A DNA stretch of 17,620 bases, taken from contig JAISLJ010000148.1 of NCBI GenBank assembly GCA_031290955.1, positions 1-17,620 on the forward strand. The letters run 5' to 3'. The position numbers were made by a program, and so were the translations under genes. Source of the DNA: Zoogloeaceae bacterium. Lineage in GTDB: Bacteria; Pseudomonadota; Gammaproteobacteria; Burkholderiales; Rhodocyclaceae. Of the stretch, positions 14,776-17,620 are shown in pieces. The stretch's first letter is position 1. Each line of letters starts with the position of its first letter. The notes under the pieces were generated by a model. That model was not told where the DNA came from. It saw only the letters and a list, made by a program, of their open reading frames with translations, and did no database searches.

Positions 14776-14984
14776 CATGGGCTGTTTGCGTGAAGAACGA
14801 CGGGTTCGAGGCGTCCCTTGAACTGCGCAAGCTGTATCGCATCGTTGAAGACGAGACGTCCGCTCAACGTGCTTGCATTCGCGTGATCGACGAATCGGGA
14901 GAGGATTACGTTTTCCCGGCCAATATGTTCCAGCCGCTACAGATTGCGCACAATATCGAGGAACAGCTAGAAGCACTGGCCTGA
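14772..14984 (+). CDS. Small conserved hypothetical protein, partner of the upstream gene
   Basis: The 70-residue product starts MTWAVCVKNDGFEASLELRK and contains LYRIVEDE, IRVIDESGEDYVFPANMF and a helical acidic end EEQLEALA. I recall short proteins of this pattern (NDGYEASL, RVIDESGEDYxxP) in many bacteria, often beside a gene with a xxVHWYEAxGxG motif. Function is unknown to me; an immunity or antitoxin-like role is conceivable. ATG 14772 is preferred over ATG 14766 because AAGGA at 14761-14765 sits seven bases before the former but directly against the latter. It overlaps the upstream stop by four bases. Confidence 0.75.
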   Translation: MTWAVCVKNDGFEASLELRKLYRIVEDETSAQRACIRVIDESGEDYVFPANMFQPLQIAHNIEEQLEALA

Positions 14985-15012
14985 TGCCTACGGCGACAGG
15001 GCGGGTTTCTTT

Positions 15013-15123
15013 CGTCATTGCGAGGGCCGAAGGCCCGTGGCAATCCATCGGCGGTGATTTGCGCGATTGCGTGGTGGGAAAGGGTGTGTGGATTGCCACG
15101 GTGCGTTGCGCCTCGCAATGACG
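15013..15123 (+). repeat. Composite palindromic element B
   Basis: This 111-bp element has perfect 13-bp terminal inverted repeats CGTCATTGCGAGG / CCTCGCAATGACG. Its left arm contains the small hairpin GGGCC-GAA-GGCCC and ends GTGGCAATCCA. The centre matches element A. Confidence 0.9.
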
Positions 15124-15181
15124 AGGATTGGGGGGCTTCTCGTCACGATGAAGGTTTGGGAGGCGACAGGCGGGTTTCTTT

Positions 15182-15328
15182 CGTCATTGCGAGGGCCGAA
15201 GGCCCGTGGCAATCCACACCCCGGTTCTTCGCGTGAGGCGTTCCAAGGACGGAAAGGGTGTATGGATTGGCGTCGCTTTACTCCTCGCAATGACGACAAA
15301 GTGGGAGCCGGATGCTCCCGCTACTTTG
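15182..15328 (+). repeat. Composite palindromic element C with trailing hairpin
   Basis: The element proper (15182-15295, 114 bp) has CGTCATTGCGAGG / CCTCGCAATGACG ends and the same left arm as B. Its different centre (GGTTCTTCGCGTGAGGCG and TTCCAAGGACGGAAAGGGTG) is the reverse complement of the centre of element D. It is followed by a nested hairpin, CAAAGT GGGAGC-CGGAT-GCTCCC then ACTTTG (15297-15328). Confidence 0.88.
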
Positions 15329-15454
15329 GAATCGCTCGCGAGTCCAGGCCCCAGGAATTCTGGCGCAATCCCGTGCTAGAATACCAAAAACATAACCTTG
15401 ACGGATCGACCATGAACCAGACGCGCCGGAGCCGGACCAACGCGGGAGAAGCGG

Positions 15455-15975
15455 ATGTTCACCGCAGATAACCCGCAGTGCATCCGCGCCTTCCACGAGC
15501 GTCTCTACGGATCGCACGCCGACTATCGCTCGATTCTTGGGCGTGAGGAATTGCGGGATCTGTTCGTGCAGACGCTCCAGGACAGCGATGCCGGTGGAGA
15601 GGACGGCGATGAAAGCATCGAGGAAGGATTCGCGCCGGGCGATCTCGCCGACGAACAGAAGATGGCGAGCGCGTTCATCCGGCAATTGCTCGCCGATGGC
15701 TGGCTGGAGACGGCGGAGGATCGCGTTCGCCTGGTCACCGCCTATCGTTTCACCCGCGTCGGCAAAATCTTCGCGCAGGCGCTGGCCCAGGCCGAGCGCC
15801 CGCGCGAACGCACCCGTCAGCGCAACATGCGTTCGTGCAAGAACGCCCTGGCCGCCTTCATCGAGCGCCGGGATGTGGAGGATCTGCTGGATGCCCACGA
15901 GTACGCGCACCGGGTCATCTCCGATCTCTCCGAGGATATTGAACTGTTCTATGAACTGGCGCGCAACATCCATCG
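15455..15975 (+). pseudogene. jetA: Remnant of Wadjet JetA (anti-plasmid condensin-like system)
   Basis: JetA is the kleisin-like subunit of Wadjet, an SMC-type complex that recognises and cleaves circular plasmid DNA. About 170 residues are readable from ATG 15455, which has GGGAG upstream at good spacing. They include RAFHERLYGSHADY, REELRDLFVQTL, ASAFIRQLLADGWLE, YRFTRVGKIFAQAL, TRQRNMRSCKNALAAFIERR and DLLDAHEYAHRVISDLSEDIE. The winged-helix-like part and the NALAAF..DLLDA.EY pattern are what I recall for JetA. The family is normally several hundred residues; here the first segment seems shortened and everything after about 15975 is lost, replaced by JetC-like sequence in other frames. 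The open frame continues to 16618 but without meaning. The identification is by eye. Confidence 0.65.
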
Positions 15976-16310
15976 CCCGATCTCGCCCACCTGCCGCGCG
16001 ATCGTCTTGCCGCCTTGGACAAGACGCTGGCGCCCTGCGTGGAAAGGCTCCACGGTGCCAATGGACTCTACCCCTGGTCACGCAGGAAAAGGGACGGCTG
16101 GAAGACCGGGCGGCGGACTTGCAAGAGGAAATCGAGGCAATGGGCAAGCGTCGGCAGGGCCTGGAGGAGGGACGAATGGATCTGCCCAGACCGGTGGAAG
16201 CCGCGTTTCGTCATCTGGAATCCCGCTATCCCGGCGCGCCCCCCCGTGTGCTGTGCAATCTGGCGCAACCCCGCGAGGGTTCGCGCTGGCAGAACGCGTT
16301 GTTGTGGGCG
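15973..16310 (+). pseudogene. jetC: Remnant of Wadjet JetC (SMC-like ATPase), coiled coil and hinge part
   Basis: Two short frames follow the JetA remnant. The first (about 15973-16086) reads LPRDRLAALDKTLAPCVERL. The second (about 16074-16305) reads EKGRLEDRAADLQEEIEAM, then LPRPVEAAFRHLESRYPGAP and PRVLCNLAQ with SRWQNAL. This looks like coiled coil leading into the hinge-proximal PRVLCxL...WQxA segment of JetC-type SMC proteins. ATP-binding ends are absent, JetB and JetD are absent, and the sequence stops at palindromic DNA beginning about 16312. Since jet operons run A-B-C-D, one internal deletion removing the rest of jetA, all of jetB and the start of jetC would explain the junction. Assignment is by recall and needs a profile search. 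Confidence 0.5.
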
Positions 16311-16341
16311 GGCATTGCCTCATTGCGACCACGCCTCACCT

Positions 16342-16496
16342 CGTCATTGCGAGGAAGAAAGCGCAAGGCCCCCAAATCCTCGTCATTGCGAGGAGCGTAG
16401 CGACGCGGCAATCCACACACCCTTTCCGTCCTTGGAACGCCTCACGCGAAGAACCGGTGTGTGGATTGCCACGGGCCTTCGGCCCGGAGAATGACG
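16342..16496 (-). repeat. Composite palindromic element D with a partial copy at its left
   Basis: The full element (16381-16496, 116 bp) runs from CGTCATTGCGAGGAGCG to CGGAGAATGACG. Its centre is the reverse complement of the centre of element C, so it is the same element inverted. A partial arm CGTCATTGCGAGGAAG at 16342 precedes it. Together they bound the JetC remnant. Confidence 0.85.
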
Positions 16497-16544
16497 AAGT
16501 GGGGCGTGGTCGCCATCGCGGAGCGCCCGCCAGCAGCAGGGCGG

Positions 16545-16573
16545 TTGACCCGACAATGGGATCGCATTACCAT
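16545..16573 (+). promoter_or_regulatory. Promoter of prlF-yhaV
   Basis: TTGACC (16545-16550) and TACCAT (16568-16573) are separated by exactly 17 bp, giving a good sigma-70 promoter. It lies about 28 bp before the prlF start. In known prlF-yhaV pairs the antitoxin represses its own promoter; here this is inferred. Confidence 0.65.
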
Positions 16574-16601
16574 GCGGACGTTCCCCCTTGGAGGTTTTGT
16601 C

Positions 16602-16928
16602 ATGCCAATCGCGCTTGAGGCCGAATCCACCCTGACCGACCGCTACCAGACCACGGTTCCAGAAACCGTCCGCCGCGCACTGCGCCTGAAGAAGCGCGAC
16701 AAGATCCACTACGTGATCCAGCCTACCGGCGAAGTCGTCCTGAGCCGCGCCGATGCCGTCGAGGATGATCCTGTTCTCAGGCCGTTCCTGGACTTCCTGG
16801 CTCAAGAGATTGCCGCGCACCCCGAACATCTCCAGCGCATGGATATGAGCCTGGTGCAACAGGGGCGAGAACTGGCGGCTGGTGTGCGGTTCGATGTGGA
16901 CGCGCCCCTTTCGCCGGAAGACGAATGA
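16602..16928 (+). CDS. prlF: Type II antitoxin PrlF (SohA family, AbrB-like)
   Basis: PrlF neutralises the YhaV ribonuclease and represses the operon through its N-terminal AbrB/SpoVT-like DNA-binding domain. The 108-residue product begins MPIALEAESTLTDRYQTTVP. The AbrB-like part is at about residues 9-48 (DRYQTTVPETVRRALRLK, then KIHYVIQPTGEVVLSRA). The C-terminal half matches E. coli PrlF in DPVLRPFLDFLAQEI, the LVQQGRELAAGV stretch and an acidic end. GGAGG sits about eight bases before ATG 16602, which decides the start. The stop overlaps yhaV as ATGA, so the pair is translationally coupled, as usual for type II modules. Confidence 0.93.
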   Translation: MPIALEAESTLTDRYQTTVPETVRRALRLKKRDKIHYVIQPTGEVVLSRADAVEDDPVLRPFLDFLAQEIAAHPEHLQRMDMSLVQQGRELAAGVRFDVDAPLSPEDE

Positions 16929-17491
16929 CCCGCGCCCGCCATGTGGGCGCGGGCGTCCCGCCGCCTCGCCCGCCCGATTTCTCCGAAAGCCCCGCCCAGC
17001 AAGCCGATGTGGTCATCCATGGATGGACGATCTTTGCGCATCCGCTGTTCCTTGAGCAATACGAGAAACTGCTCAGGCAGGTCGCCGAGTTGCGGGCGAA
17101 AGACCCGAAAGGCTATGCGAAAAAGAATGTCGCCAAGAGGCTCGCGGCCATCGTCAGCCTGGCCTTCGATGTGATCCCGCAAGACCCGGCACGGTCTGAA
17201 TACCGGCAGGGCAATACCCTTGGCGACAAGCACAGGCACTGGTTCCGGGCCAGGTTCTTCCAGCAATACCGCCTGTTCTTCCGGTTCCACGCGCCCAGCA
17301 AGGTGATCGTGCTGGGCTGGGTCAACGACGAGGCCAGCAGGCGCGCATACGAGAGCGATGCCGACGCTTACCAGGTGTTCAGGAAGATGCTGACCAGCGG
17401 CCATCCGCCAAGCGACTGGGAGACGCTGCTGGCAGAGGCGCGCGCCCAGAGCGCGCGGCTGTGCGGCGTCATGGGGAACGCGCCGCGCTGA
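16925..17491 (+). CDS. yhaV: Type II toxin YhaV (RelE-superfamily ribonuclease)
   Basis: YhaV is a ribosome-associated mRNA ribonuclease that arrests growth when not bound by PrlF. The 188-residue product shows the family core: HGWTIFAHPLFLEQYEKLL, AKRLAAIVSLAFDVIPQDP, RQGNTLGDKHRHWFRARF, QYRLFFRFHAPSKVIVLGW, VNDEASRRAYES and MLTSGHPPSDWETLL. It is longer than E. coli YhaV (154) because of about 25 extra N-terminal residues, rich in Pro and Ala. The ATG at 16925 is supported by the four-base overlap with prlF; an internal GTG in the ADVV segment near 17008 is an alternative that would remove the extension. The frame is intact, so the toxin is probably functional. Confidence 0.92.
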   Translation: MTRARHVGAGVPPPRPPDFSESPAQQADVVIHGWTIFAHPLFLEQYEKLLRQVAELRAKDPKGYAKKNVAKRLAAIVSLAFDVIPQDPARSEYRQGNTLGDKHRHWFRARFFQQYRLFFRFHAPSKVIVLGWVNDEASRRAYESDADAYQVFRKMLTSGHPPSDWETLLAEARAQSARLCGVMGNAPR

Positions 17492-17620
17492 CCTTCCAGG
17501 TGCTGGCGCGTGGGAAAACAGCCCATCTTCTTGCCCACTATATAACGAGAACAGAGGGGAATTCCTCGATAAAACCTCCCACGCGCACACGTGGTACGGT
17601 GTTTGCTTATATAGCGATAC
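17492..17620. other. Gene-free tail with an inverted repeat
   Basis: No gene is recognised after yhaV. GCGCGTGGGA (17506-17515) and TCCCACGCGC (17577-17586) form a perfect 10-bp inverted repeat around 61 bp that are richer in A and T. CTATATAA (17538-17545) lies inside this interval and TTATATAG (17607-17614) lies beyond it; either could be part of a promoter for a gene outside the window. Confidence 0.5.

Larger units (their letters stand above)
14985..15454. other. Gene-free repeat stretch
   Basis: About 470 bp filled mainly by composite elements B (15013-15123) and C (15182-15295). About 54 bp are shared as direct repeats at the left of each (GCGACAGG, GCGGGTTTCTTTCGTC and the whole left arm). 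Element C is followed by a hairpin at 15297-15328. No gene is recognised. Confidence 0.75.

Noticed and set aside
15411..15471. Short open frame MNQTRRSRTNAGEADVHRR before the JetA remnant
   Set aside because: Twenty codons with no support; it overlaps the better-supported JetA start at 15455.

Overview
This window looks like a chromosomal piece of a GC-rich proteobacterium, probably a betaproteobacterium. Protein similarity is recalled rather than searched: Cas1e/Cas2e, RecB, a YajR-like MFS protein next to ssb, and an aerobic-type cobalamin salvage set (cbiB, cobC, btuF). The lineage call is an inference.

Left part (1-5059): the 3' end of a probable transposase is followed by a type I-E CRISPR adaptation module. 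cas1 carries a frameshift directly after its catalytic glutamate, and cas2 is intact. A short leader then leads into a very large array of 60 repeats and 59 spacers at 61-bp spacing. No cas3/Cascade genes lie in the window; the transposase end sits where cas6e would be expected. The leader-distal repeats switch to a second repeat type with compensatory stem changes. Five spacers encode strong hairpins, one of them shaped like an intrinsic terminator.

Middle part (5082-13842, all minus strand): ssb, an MFS transporter, a full-length recB without recC or recD beside it, then an overlapping cbiB-cobC-btuF block for cobalamin assembly and corrinoid uptake. A 16-bp palindromic short repeat (core TTGCCGTCCGCAGGAC) occurs four times, always at gene edges in and around this block. 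Two of the copies extend to 35 bp and supply codons.

Right part (13843-17620): an accessory, repeat-rich stretch. Composite palindromic elements with CGTCATTGCGAG ends (about 111-116 bp) surround damaged and mobile-type genes. These are a frameshifted lipoprotein with a small overlapping partner, a collapsed Wadjet (jetA/jetC) defence remnant, and an intact prlF-yhaV type II toxin-antitoxin pair with a good promoter. The window ends in a gene-free stretch with a 10-bp inverted repeat.

Together the edges of the window hold genome-defence material in different states (CRISPR with broken cas1, wrecked Wadjet, intact toxin-antitoxin), flanking conserved DNA-repair and vitamin B12 genes.
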